Shown here: one piece after another, positions 11,058-19,702 of the stretch | Layout: each line of letters begins with the position of its first letter | Position numbering within the stretch: position 1 is the stretch's first letter | DNA from: Selaginella moellendorffii | Taxonomy: Eukaryota > Streptophyta > Lycopodiopsida > Selaginellales > Selaginellaceae | DNA length: 64,000 bases | Direction: 5' to 3' | Assembly: GCF_000143415.4 (NCBI RefSeq) | Contig: NW_003314269.1 | Span: 2,969,060 to 3,033,059 of the forward strand | Translations under genes and position numbers: made by a program | Notes under the pieces: generated by a model | The model's input: the letters and a program-made list of their open reading frames with translations, nothing else | Database searches by the model: none | Told to the model about the DNA's origin: nothing

Positions 11058-11482
11058 GGATCGAGCAAAGACTTCGTAATAAAAGCCATCTACGGCAAGA
11101 AATGTGAGCCAGATCATTGGAGAAAGCGCCATGGATCTAAGGCGCAGCCTCAAGCAGCTGACTCGACGGTGAATCTACGCACTGATAAAAACTCACAGCG
11201 TACCTCGGCGCGGCCGCAAAGCGAGCACGACGACGCTGCAGTAGAACTTGGGTGCGCATAAACCCTAACCCTCGTTCCTCCTCGAGCTTTTACATCCGGG
11301 GATCCAACGGTGGGCAACACTGTCAACGGTGTAGAATCGCCGGAACTCCCGCCCAAAGAAACTTTCGATCAAAGAGGAATGATTAATATATATGGTTGTA
11401 GAGTTCTATTCCAACTTTGCGAGCCTAGCTACATACATCCATATTATAAATCATATCCACGGTCTATCCTCGCTAAAAAAGT
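11058..11482. other. Intergenic; polyadenylation region and next promoter
   Basis: An aataaaa signal follows the DUF2301 stop at about 11079. Two TATA-like stretches (aatatatatgg near 11384, attataaatca near 11443) precede the hevein gene start at 11483; the second is about 40 bp upstream. No further gene seen. Confidence 0.5.
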
Positions 11483-12191
11483 ATGAGTCCTCGTTTGATC
11501 TTCCTCCTCTCGCTGCTGGTAGCGGCGGCTATGGTGGCCACCGCCCAGCAGTGTGATCGCAATCGCCCTTGTGGAGACAACATGTGTTGCAGCCAATGGG
11601 GCTACTGTGGATGCTCCGCGGATTACTGCGGCAATGGGTGCCAAAGCCAGTGTAACTGGTGTAGCGGCGGCGGCGGAGGCGGTGGTGGTGGTGGTGGCGG
11701 CGGAGGAGGAAATGGCGAGGCAACGTTCTACACGGAATACGTTCGTGAGTTCCTCGATTCAAAGCGTTCAATCAATTCTTCCTCTCGACCAACTGATTGA
11801 TTGCCCCTTGTGTGTGATCACAGCATCGGCTTGCTATGGCTTCGATCGCGGGCCCTTTCCAGCCGGAAATTTGATCGCGGCAGCCAGCCCCGATATCTTC
11901 AATGGCCTCTGCGGCGCCTACTTCGATATCACTTGCAAGGGCGCGGTCTCTGGCGCTGGAGGATGCCGGTCGAACGACGCTACAGTCACCGTCCGGGTCG
12001 TGGATCTCTGCCCGGGCTGTCACGCTAATTCCTTCGATCTCTCTTACGAAGCCTTCACCCGCATCGCGAATCCGGATGTTGGGCGAATCCGGATCTTCTC
12101 CCAGAGGAAGAATGGGGCGGGAATTGGCCAGGAATTCATCGCCCAAGTGGTCGGATCGACAAACTCCACCCAAGAGCCCAGTAAACGCTGA
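11483..12191 (+). CDS. Secreted hevein (chitin-binding) domain fused to PNP/EG45-like barrel
   Basis: Two exons (11483-11744, 11824-12191; donor C/gtgagt) give 209 residues. Residues 1-21 are a signal peptide ending ATA. Residues 22-60 are a hevein-type chitin-binding domain ([20 protein letters not shown], then [16 protein letters not shown]). A run of about 16 glycines follows. Residues 80-195 are a double-psi beta-barrel of the plant natriuretic peptide/EG45 branch related to expansins: [63 protein letters not shown]-like proteins are apoplastic and affect water and ion balance; hevein domains bind chitin. The fusion suggests a cell-wall or defence lectin. PR-4 proteins pair hevein with the barwin barrel, but the barrel motifs here fit PNP/EG45 better. 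Confidence 0.8.
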
Positions 12192-12698
12192 ATTTTCACT
12201 AATTGGTAATTTTCTTTTCCATTTACCTCTAACTCTTAGTAATTCTTACCTCCACGAAATGAAAAAGGGTTGGTCCAAGGGGAGAGGGAGAGGGTTGGTT
12301 CCTCTAGTGTTTGGTAGGACTACCTCCATACACCACCCACTTCTTCAAATTGCTGGAATATATATTGTAGTTCAAAAGATTTGTATAGAAAACTAGATTA
12401 AAAACAAAATAGTATTTGTCCACAGTAACAATTGAGCTTGAGAAGGTAGTGTTACAAAATGTGGAGATGCTAGCAAAGAGTAAAGTTCTTTTCAACCTTT
12501 TTTGTTACATAAAAGCATGGGGCAATTTAAATCTCTGCATAGTGCTTAGTATTTTGAGCAGCCTATTTATCAACTTTCACATGCCAAAACATAAGACCAT
12601 TGGGCTAAATTGAATTCATGTTTAAGAACGTTTATACATTAACATAGATTAATCTAAATGTATATTATATATATCAATATAGAAAAGCAGATTACTAA

Positions 12699-12801
12699 GT
12701 ATTTTTGCAAAAATCAACAACATCGCAAACGTACTATAGTAGAGTTGGAATTTGCTTCTAACAGGAATAACTTTATATATACCCAGAAGTTGTGGTTAGA
12801 C
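12699..12801 (+). repeat. Upstream copy of duplicated MTPSL promoter/leader segment
   Basis: This copy shares gtattttt(g/c)gcaaaa, caacatcgcaa, tggaatttgcttctaac, tatatatacc and gaagt(t/c)gtggttaga, in the same order, with 12917-13013. Confidence 0.8.
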
Positions 12802-12916
12802 GGTAATATACTCTAGCTTCATTCACTACCATTTAAGTCAATACTATGTGCTTAACATTTTATGACTGAATATTTTAAAATCAGCAATTCAAACCTGACT
12901 TTTGGATGTTTCCTAG

Positions 12917-13013
12917 GTATTTTCGCAAAATTCGGCAACATCGCAACTGTAATAGATTTGGAATTTGCTTCTAACGAGAATAGCTCTATATATACCGAGA
13001 AGTCGTGGTTAGA
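12917..13013 (+). promoter_or_regulatory. Downstream copy of duplicated segment; likely MTPSL core promoter
   Basis: This is the second copy of the direct repeat at 12699-12801. It includes a TATA-like ctctatatatacc at about 12984 and ends about 20 bp before the MTPSL ATG at 13034. The core-promoter role is inferred from position and the TATA-like box. Confidence 0.55.
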
Positions 13014-13033
13014 AACTGTGTTGTGTTTTCTTA

Positions 13034-14083
13034 ATGGCTATTCTATCCATTGTGAGCATTTTTGCAGCGGAGAAAAGCTACTCCATTCCACCAGCAAGTA
13101 ATAAACTTCTGGCCTCTCCAGCGCTGAATCCGCTGTATGATGCAAAGGCCGACGCTGAGATCAATGTGTGGTGTGACGAGTTTCTGAAGTTGCAACCTGG
13201 AAGCGAGAAATCTGTGTTTATTCGAGAGAGCAGGCTTGGATTGCTCGCAGCTTATGCATACCCGAGCATTTCATACGAGAAGATTGTTCCCGTTGCAAAG
13301 TTCATCGCTTGGCTCTTTCTTGCAGATGACATTCTGGATAACCCTGAGATCTCTTCGTCGGACATGAGGAACGTGGCAACCGCATACAAGATGGTTTTCA
13401 AGGGAAGATTTGACGAGGCCGCACTTCTGGTCAAGAATCAGGAGCTGCTGCGGCAAGTGAAGATGTTATCTGAGGTTTTGAAAGAACTGTCCCTCCATCT
13501 AGTGGACAAATCCGGCCGATTCATGAATTCTATGACCAAGGTGCTCGACATGTTTGAGATTGAATCGAACTGGCTTCACAAGCAAATCGTTCCCAACCTG
13601 GACACGTACATGTGGCTGAGAGAGATCACATCTGGTGTTGCGCCTTGCTTTGCTCTGCTTGATGGTTTACTGCAACTTGGGCTGGAAGAGCGTGGCGTGC
13701 TAGATCATCCTCTCATATGCAAGGTTGAGGAGATTGGGACGCATCACATTGCGCTCCACAATGACTTGATCTCGTTCAGGAAGGAGTGGGCGAAAGGGAA
13801 CTACCTCAACGCCGTGCCCATTCTCGCCAGCATTCACAAGTGTGGTTTGAACGAGGCGATTGCCATGTTGGCGAGCATGGTGGAGGATTTGGAGAAGGAG
13901 TTCATCGGGACAAAGCAGGAGATCATTTCAAGTGGGCTTGCCATGAAGCAAGGCGTCATGGATTATGTGAATGGGGTAGAGGTGTGGATGGCCGCAAACG
14001 CAGAATGGGGATGGTTGAGTGCTAGATATCATGGAATTGGGTGGATCCCTCCTCGAGAAAAATCAGGGACCTTCCAACTCTAG
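13034..14083 (+). CDS. Microbial terpene synthase-like protein (MTPSL)
   Basis: A single-exon frame of 349 residues. It carries the class I terpene synthase metal-binding motifs: an aspartate-rich DDILD at residues 98-102 (in FLADDILDN) and an NSE triad NDLISFRKE at 243-251 (Asn243, Ser247, Glu251). The C-terminal WLSARYHGIGWIPP is also in place. It is a lone alpha domain without the beta/gamma domains of plant terpene synthases. The MTPSL class is known from non-seed plants including Selaginella, is closer to bacterial and fungal enzymes, and mostly makes mono- and sesquiterpenes from GPP/FPP. Product cannot be read from sequence. No transit peptide is obvious, which favours cytosolic sesquiterpene synthesis (inference). 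Confidence 0.9.
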   Translation: MAILSIVSIFAAEKSYSIPPASNKLLASPALNPLYDAKADAEINVWCDEFLKLQPGSEKSVFIRESRLGLLAAYAYPSISYEKIVPVAKFIAWLFLADDILDNPEISSSDMRNVATAYKMVFKGRFDEAALLVKNQELLRQVKMLSEVLKELSLHLVDKSGRFMNSMTKVLDMFEIESNWLHKQIVPNLDTYMWLREITSGVAPCFALLDGLLQLGLEERGVLDHPLICKVEEIGTHHIALHNDLISFRKEWAKGNYLNAVPILASIHKCGLNEAIAMLASMVEDLEKEFIGTKQEIISSGLAMKQGVMDYVNGVEVWMAANAEWGWLSARYHGIGWIPPREKSGTFQL

Positions 14084-15325
14084 ACTGTTGCTCAGTTCTA
14101 TCAAATAATAATAAAAGGCTGCTTTTCTTGGGTGAAGGATTTCCAACGCCTAGACTTGTGATAAAGAACCTGGACATCTTGATCATCGCCTAGCCCTGAA
14201 AGAACTCTCACAATCCATCCCAAGCTGTGTGGTTGCAATATAAGCACTTACTTGGCTGTGACTAGTTGTGGCTGTTGGTTTATCTTCGTGCCTGAAACTC
14301 AGATCTGGTTGACAGACCTAAGCGCTGCGGCCTGGCCCATCAGCCATGGCACTGGCCGTGTGCTGCCGCTAGAAAACTAGAATCTAGCTATAATATTTTA
14401 ATGTGATGCTTACGATGTTCAACTTGAAATATTCTTGGACAACCAGATGAACAATCAATAATTAATAGCCTGTTCTCAATAGCTTCCTGCAATTAAACTC
14501 TTGACAATGTTATCCTTGAATAAGTAGAAAGCAGGGCATTGCCCTTGTGTGTCAAACACGCAGCTTCAGGTGGATAGAGCACTCACTGAACATTGCATGC
14601 TAAGGAGACTAATCAAACAACACGCTTTGATTGCCCAAGATCACTTTCATGAGCGGGCATTACGAAACATGCAGACATCCCTTTTTCTTATGCAGCGAGT
14701 GGCGTGTTCCATGACCTCTAGCATCAAAGTCAAACACTTGCTTTGCTTCTTCTACGGGAATTAAAAGTGTTCATATATATATTAAAAACTTTACTAGAAT
14801 ATATTTGATTAATTATTAGATTTTAAATATTACTTCCCCATAAATATAAAATAATCAAATTTTAGATTACTAAATACTGTTTTCTTAGTATAATTTTAAA
14901 ATTAAAGAACAATGACTCTCTTTTTTGGTTTGCATAAGCAAACCTGTAGGGATATACTTAAAATATATTTAAATATTCTAAAATATTCTACTAATTAATG
15001 GTTTTAGGTGTGTCATGGTGTAGTCTATGTCCTCCTGGTCATCATCCTCACTACTTTCTGCTGTCTTGGCAAAGTTGGCCAATTAATCCTGTATTTATAA
15101 TTTATAAATATGTTTATAATTTATAAACTTTCCTAAACACTTCCTAGTATATTCTAGTTTATTCTACCATCTAATTGTTGATATTTAATGAGATTAATCT
15201 TGTATTTATAAATTATAAACTTCCATTTGATTAATTAGATTAATAAATACTAACAAATAAAAATATACCATCAGTTTTACCTTTAAAATTAGAAAACTAA
15301 TATATAATATAATATACCTAGTTTC
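14084..15325. other. AT-rich intergenic region; nothing recognised
   Basis: A polyadenylation-type aataataataaaagg lies just past the MTPSL stop. The rest is AT-rich with short repeated words (ttataatttataaa near 15096-15128). A 71-codon open frame at 14549-14764 shows no family features. Confidence 0.6.
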
Positions 15326-15923
15326 TTGCATATCAGTGAAGGATTAGACAGGGGCATTGTTTCAAACACCTCCTTGTGTAAGAGATATGGGCGTTCTACA
15401 ACACCAAGTTCTTGTCTGCCATTTCGTGAAAGGCGGTCAGAGTCCTTTGCATGGAATGTGCAAGATTCCAGGCTGGCATTTTGTCGAGGATTATCGCGGT
15501 TTCGTCCAGGAGGCGGCACTGAGAATATCCACACACGGCATCTCCATAATCAAGAAGGCATCTGGTTTCCTCAAGGCGTTGGCCTTGGGTGTAGGCGAGG
15601 AGCAGCGTTTTGACGACAAGATCATGCTGTGGCATCTGATTGAGGAAGAAGAGCTCCAAGTCTTTCAGGAGACCGCAGTGGACGTAGCCGGAGAGGATTG
15701 CAGTGTAAGTTCCTCACAAGCATGGCGTGGAAGAGCATGAGAGAAGACTCCAGATGCCCGTGACCACAATCATCGTGCGGGTTGGGTATCTCCTCGCTTC
15801 ATCAAAATGCCCGTTTTTGCAGTAGGCAACCAGCAAGGTCCCAGGTGAACTTGTCCCTCTTGGGCATACCATGGAAGATTTGAGCTGCGTGTTTGATGTT
15901 ACCACATCTACCGTGAATTTCAA
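15326..15923 (-). pseudogene. Decayed PPR gene fragment
   Basis: Read on the minus strand, separate frames carry PPR-like pieces: LLVAYCKNGHFDEARR (about 15792-15840), LLLAYTQGQRLEET, DKMPAWNLAHS and AFHEMADKNLVL (15396-15659). These match the (N/A)xLxxAYxxxGxxxEAxxxFxxMPxxNxxS pattern but lie in different frames with stops between them. It is a degenerate relict of a PPR gene, not a functional one. Confidence 0.6.
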
Positions 15924-16094
15924 TTTGCTTGCTCAGGACGAATACACTGTTTATAAGAATTTTGAATTGGAAAAGGCTAAAAAACTATTTGTTTTCAAAC
16001 AGCAAAGAGCTGCTAATTTCCAAGATTGCAGCATATAACGAGCTCAATACAAGCATGCAGCTCACAAGCAAGCAAGGTGGAAAATCAGCTGGAG

Positions 16095-16525
16095 ATAGAT
16101 TTTGGAAGACGAATTCAAAACTGAACAGAGGCCTGATGTCATTGTTCATGGGGAAAGTTGTTGATGAACACTGTAAAGTCTACACTGTGGGATCAGGAAA
16201 TCGTGATGAATGCACTAACACAGATCAGGAGTGGCCAGTTTACTAGGCTTGTGAAAGGTACTTGTGTTTCTTACTTGCAAGAAGATCTTTATTGCTCAAA
16301 CTTGGGAAGATTACTTTGATTCCTCCTGAGAGTTCAGCTTGCAAGTGTCTGTGACTCCAAAGTGATCCCCATGACCACGGATTTTGTGGAGAGCGTGTCA
16401 TGGTTTGGGGATGAAGAGCTCATTGCCAAGGTGGCTGGATTGCTCATGGACCGGACTCACTTAACTTGGAACCTAATGAGCATTGTTGCAGTGGCTAGAG
16501 GATCAAGTCGAATCTTCCAATAGGT
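16095..16525 (+). pseudogene. Unidentified coding-like relict
   Basis: Protein-like stretches appear on the plus strand in more than one frame: MNALTQIRSGQFTRLVK (about 16207-16257), then, after a plausible intron, QLASVCDSKVIPMTTDF and DEELIAKVAGLLMDRTHLTW, ending at TAG about 16522. I do not recognise the family. The need to change frame suggests a broken gene or a badly fragmented small gene. Confidence 0.3.
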
Positions 16526-16798
16526 GAAGGTTGGAGGTGTTCTCCCAGAGAAATAAGGGCTGGAAAAACCTTGGAGGCTCTGGGCTCTGTGCAAGATCCA
16601 AGTGGAAGAACTTCAAGATCATGCTGCTGCCGAGCTCAAGGAGTTGGAGCTTGTCTTTGAACAAAATATTTTTCCGACACTGCTATTTTCTCAAATAGCG
16701 TTAACCAACCTCTAAAAACAAAGAAAATATTAGTGCAGAAAAATTAACAGCAACATGAATATTTTGTGTATATTCTTTATACCATGCTATGATCCCCA

Positions 16799-19156
16799 AT
16801 GGTGGGAACCGACCTCCACTCGCTCGCCCACGAGATCAGGGCGTGTGGGAGCTCCAAGGATCTGGGAGAGGCCCGGCGGATCCACGCGGTCGTGCGCGGC
16901 AGCGCGCATTGCCACAGCGCCCATCTCGCCACTCTGCTGCTGGAGATGTATGGCAAATGCGGCAGCCCGCGGGATGCCAAGCGCGTCTTTGATTCCATCC
17001 CCGACCCCAGCGCAATCCTTGTCCGAAAGCTCGTTTCGGTGTATGGATTGAACGGGAATCTGGAAGAGGCCAAGACGATCTTTGATTCGATCAAGGATCC
17101 CAGCACTGTCTGCTGGAACACGCTCCTCTCAGCAAATGCTCAGCAAGGGCATCTGGAAGATGCCAAACGCATTTTTGACACTATACCTCTCAAGGACACT
17201 ATTTCTTACAACATCATGGTAGCCGCGTATGGAAGCCACAGGCAACCCGACAAGGCGAAACGGATATTCGAGGAGATACCCAACCCGGATGTAGTCTCCT
17301 GGAACAGCATTATTCGCGCACTTGCCGGGAACGGGCGTCTAGCAGATGCCAAAGCCATGTTTGAGAATATGCCGAGGCCCGACGTGGTGTCTTGGACAGC
17401 CGTGATTCAAGCCTACGCGGAGAACGGGCGGCTGAAAGAAGCCAAGGAATACTTTGACAAGATGCCCGACAGAAACGTTGTTTCCTGGACGACTATGCTC
17501 GCAGCTTTTGCCAAGAGTGGGAATTTCTCGGAGGCGAAGGAGATGTTTGATCGAATGCCCGAGAGGCATGTAATCTCCTGGAACGCGATGGTTTCGGCTT
17601 ACGTCCAGGTCGCGAAGATTCATGAAGCGAAAGAAATGTTTGATGCGATGCCGGAGAAGACCGAGGCGAGCTGGAATTGTTTGCTCGCTGGTTATGTTCA
17701 GTATGGTCATGTGGATCAGGCAAAGAGCTTGTTTGATAGAATGCCGAGGAAAACTCTCGTGTCTTGGAACTCGATGATCTCCGGCTTTGCTCAGAGCAGC
17801 GAGGTGGAGGAAGCTAGAAAACTATTCGAGCGAATGCCGCGGCGTGACGTACCAAGCTGGAACACGATGATCACGGCCTACTCGATGAATGGGAACTTGC
17901 GTGAGGCAAGGAGATTATTCGAGGAGATGCCCCTCAAGGATGCAGTGTCGTGGACTGCAATGATCCACGGGTATGCCGAAGGTGCTCTCGTCGAGAAAGC
18001 TCGAGAGCTCTTCCAAGCCATGCCTCGCAAGACGGTGGTGGCTTGGACGCTGATGATCACGGCCTACGCGAGGGTGGGCGATATGGATCGAGCCCAAAAA
18101 ATGTTTGATGCTGCGCCTTACAGGGACTTGATATCGTGGAACGCTTTCATGTCCGGCTATGCGAGCATTGGAGAGGTGGAAAACGCGCGAAAGATCTTTG
18201 AGAGAATGCCCGAGTGGGACCTTGGATCCTGGGTTCACATGATGAAAGCTTACGCGCAGCACGGGCAGATCAGAGAGGTTGCCAGAGTTTTCCGCGAGAT
18301 GCCCGAGCAGAACACGCTCTCGCGAAACGTGATGATCCTCGCCTTCGTTGAAAACGGAGAGCTGGAACAAGCAAAGTTTACTTTTGATTCCATGCCGCAG
18401 CCGGACATGGTTTCCAGGAACATTATGATGCTCGGCTACGTCCAAGACGGTCGTCTTGAAGAGGCAGAGAAAATCTTCCAGAGCTCTCCAGAGATTGACA
18501 AGTTCTCGTGGAACACTATGATCTATGGATATGCGGATCAAGGGTTCTTGAGTGACGCAAAAGAAGCGTTTTACACTCTTTGCTTCGATCGAGATGTTCT
18601 TGCCTGGACTTCGATGATCAAGGCTTACGCTTTCAAAGACTGCTTCAAGGAGGCCAAAGCTATCTTCGATCGAATGCCTGAGCTGGACGTAGCAGCATGG
18701 AATGCAATGATCGGGTCATACTCCAAGAAAACCCACGAAAGCTCTCTCGAGCTCTTTCAAGAGATGGCTATGGAGGGGTTCTCCTACGACGAGATAAGTT
18801 TCACTGCAGTCTTTAGCACATCTAGTCACGTTGGCTGCTTGGAGAAGAGCCACCAGTGCTTCACGTCTATGAGCTTCGACCATGGATTGATCCCATCGAG
18901 AGACCATTACGCTGGAATGGTGGATAATCTCAGTCGTGCAGGACAGCTTGGGAGAGCTCAGGATCTGATGAACAACATGCCGTTTGTCCCTGATGCAGCG
19001 ATTTGTTCGACATTGCTCGGTGCTTGTGAAGTTCATGGCGACGTAGAGCGAGGGAGCGACACCGCTCTCCGGAGCTTCCAACTGGAGCCATCCGCGACAG
19101 CCCCATATGTGTTGCTGTCCAACATTTTGGAGAGGAAACGTCAGGAGGTGCTTTGA
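16799..19156 (+). CDS. PPR protein with an array of about 18-20 S-type motifs, truncated E region
   Basis: A single exon of 785 residues. After an N-terminal helix pair (IRACGSSKDLGEARRIHAVV) it is an almost uninterrupted array of about 31-residue motifs of the form VVSWNxMIxAYxxNGxxxEAKxxFDxMPxxx, 18-20 in a row. Few P or L motifs are visible until the end. The tail has an E-like start (DHYAGMVDNLSRAGQLGRAQ, then ICSTLLGACEVHGDVERG) but stops at LLSNILERKRQEVL, inside the E region and without a DYW domain. PPR proteins bind organellar RNA, two side-chain positions per motif reading one base; most plant genes of this type are intronless, as here. Target organelle and RNA cannot be read by eye, and no clear transit peptide is present. 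Confidence 0.85.
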   Translation: MVGTDLHSLAHEIRACGSSKDLGEARRIHAVVRGSAHCHSAHLATLLLEMYGKCGSPRDAKRVFDSIPDPSAILVRKLVSVYGLNGNLEEAKTIFDSIKDPSTVCWNTLLSANAQQGHLEDAKRIFDTIPLKDTISYNIMVAAYGSHRQPDKAKRIFEEIPNPDVVSWNSIIRALAGNGRLADAKAMFENMPRPDVVSWTAVIQAYAENGRLKEAKEYFDKMPDRNVVSWTTMLAAFAKSGNFSEAKEMFDRMPERHVISWNAMVSAYVQVAKIHEAKEMFDAMPEKTEASWNCLLAGYVQYGHVDQAKSLFDRMPRKTLVSWNSMISGFAQSSEVEEARKLFERMPRRDVPSWNTMITAYSMNGNLREARRLFEEMPLKDAVSWTAMIHGYAEGALVEKARELFQAMPRKTVVAWTLMITAYARVGDMDRAQKMFDAAPYRDLISWNAFMSGYASIGEVENARKIFERMPEWDLGSWVHMMKAYAQHGQIREVARVFREMPEQNTLSRNVMILAFVENGELEQAKFTFDSMPQPDMVSRNIMMLGYVQDGRLEEAEKIFQSSPEIDKFSWNTMIYGYADQGFLSDAKEAFYTLCFDRDVLAWTSMIKAYAFKDCFKEAKAIFDRMPELDVAAWNAMIGSYSKKTHESSLELFQEMAMEGFSYDEISFTAVFSTSSHVGCLEKSHQCFTSMSFDHGLIPSRDHYAGMVDNLSRAGQLGRAQDLMNNMPFVPDAAICSTLLGACEVHGDVERGSDTALRSFQLEPSATAPYVLLSNILERKRQEVL

Positions 19157-19384
19157 TACTGTATAAATCAACCAAACCTGTTAATGTTTTTAATGTTTTT
19201 TATCTTTCCCATAACTGATGAAATAACTTTGTTTCTCAGCAAACTTTTGGATGGTCTTTTATGTCCTTATCATAAAAAAAAGAAAAAGAAAATAAAAGAG
19301 GGAAACTTTTAGTGTTTAAAATGAACAATCTTAATTATTCCAAAGCCTAGTAATAATGGTTTGCTATTATAAATTGTGTTTAAT

Positions 19385-19650
19385 AGTTCTTCTGTTAAAA
19401 GAAAGCACACCACAAAATAATATGCCTATATAAGTACATGGATTCCACTGGCAATACTAGCTTCAACATTCTCCATGTGATCCTCAAAACTTGGAATATA
19501 TCCTTAAATCTGCCAGCGTTCATGAACTTCAAGAGGTATTTATACATTTCAAAAACAAACTTTACAGTCATAATAAATAATTCTTGAAAGGGAGTTTTAT
19601 ATTCTAAAGGAAATATATGTGACAAAGATACATCCTATTTGTAAGAAAAA
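19385..19650 (-). pseudogene. Extra 3' fragment of diterpene synthase
   Basis: On the minus strand this matches the class I C-terminal exons of the neighbouring diterpene synthases: FPLEYKTPFQELF aligns with [13 protein letters not shown], and the following sequence aligns with the [15 protein letters not shown] region but with frame changes. It lies downstream of the terminal exon of the larger pseudogene, so it is a separate, more decayed partial duplicate. Confidence 0.65.
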
Positions 19651-19702
19651 CATTACTAAACTTTATAAAAAAAAATGATGTATACAACTTTGTAATCACA
19701 TT

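Larger units (their letters stand above)
12192..13033. other. AT-rich intergenic region upstream of MTPSL gene
   Basis: No open frame here shows family resemblance. The main content is an imperfect duplication of about 100 bp (12699-12801 and 12917-13013), with a TATA-like ctctatatatacc in the downstream copy at about 12984-12996, some 40 bp before the MTPSL start codon. Confidence 0.6.

Noticed and set aside
14549-14764. 71-codon open frame in AT-rich DNA after the MTPSL gene
   Set aside because: No domain, no splice partner and AT-rich flanks; length is within chance expectation.
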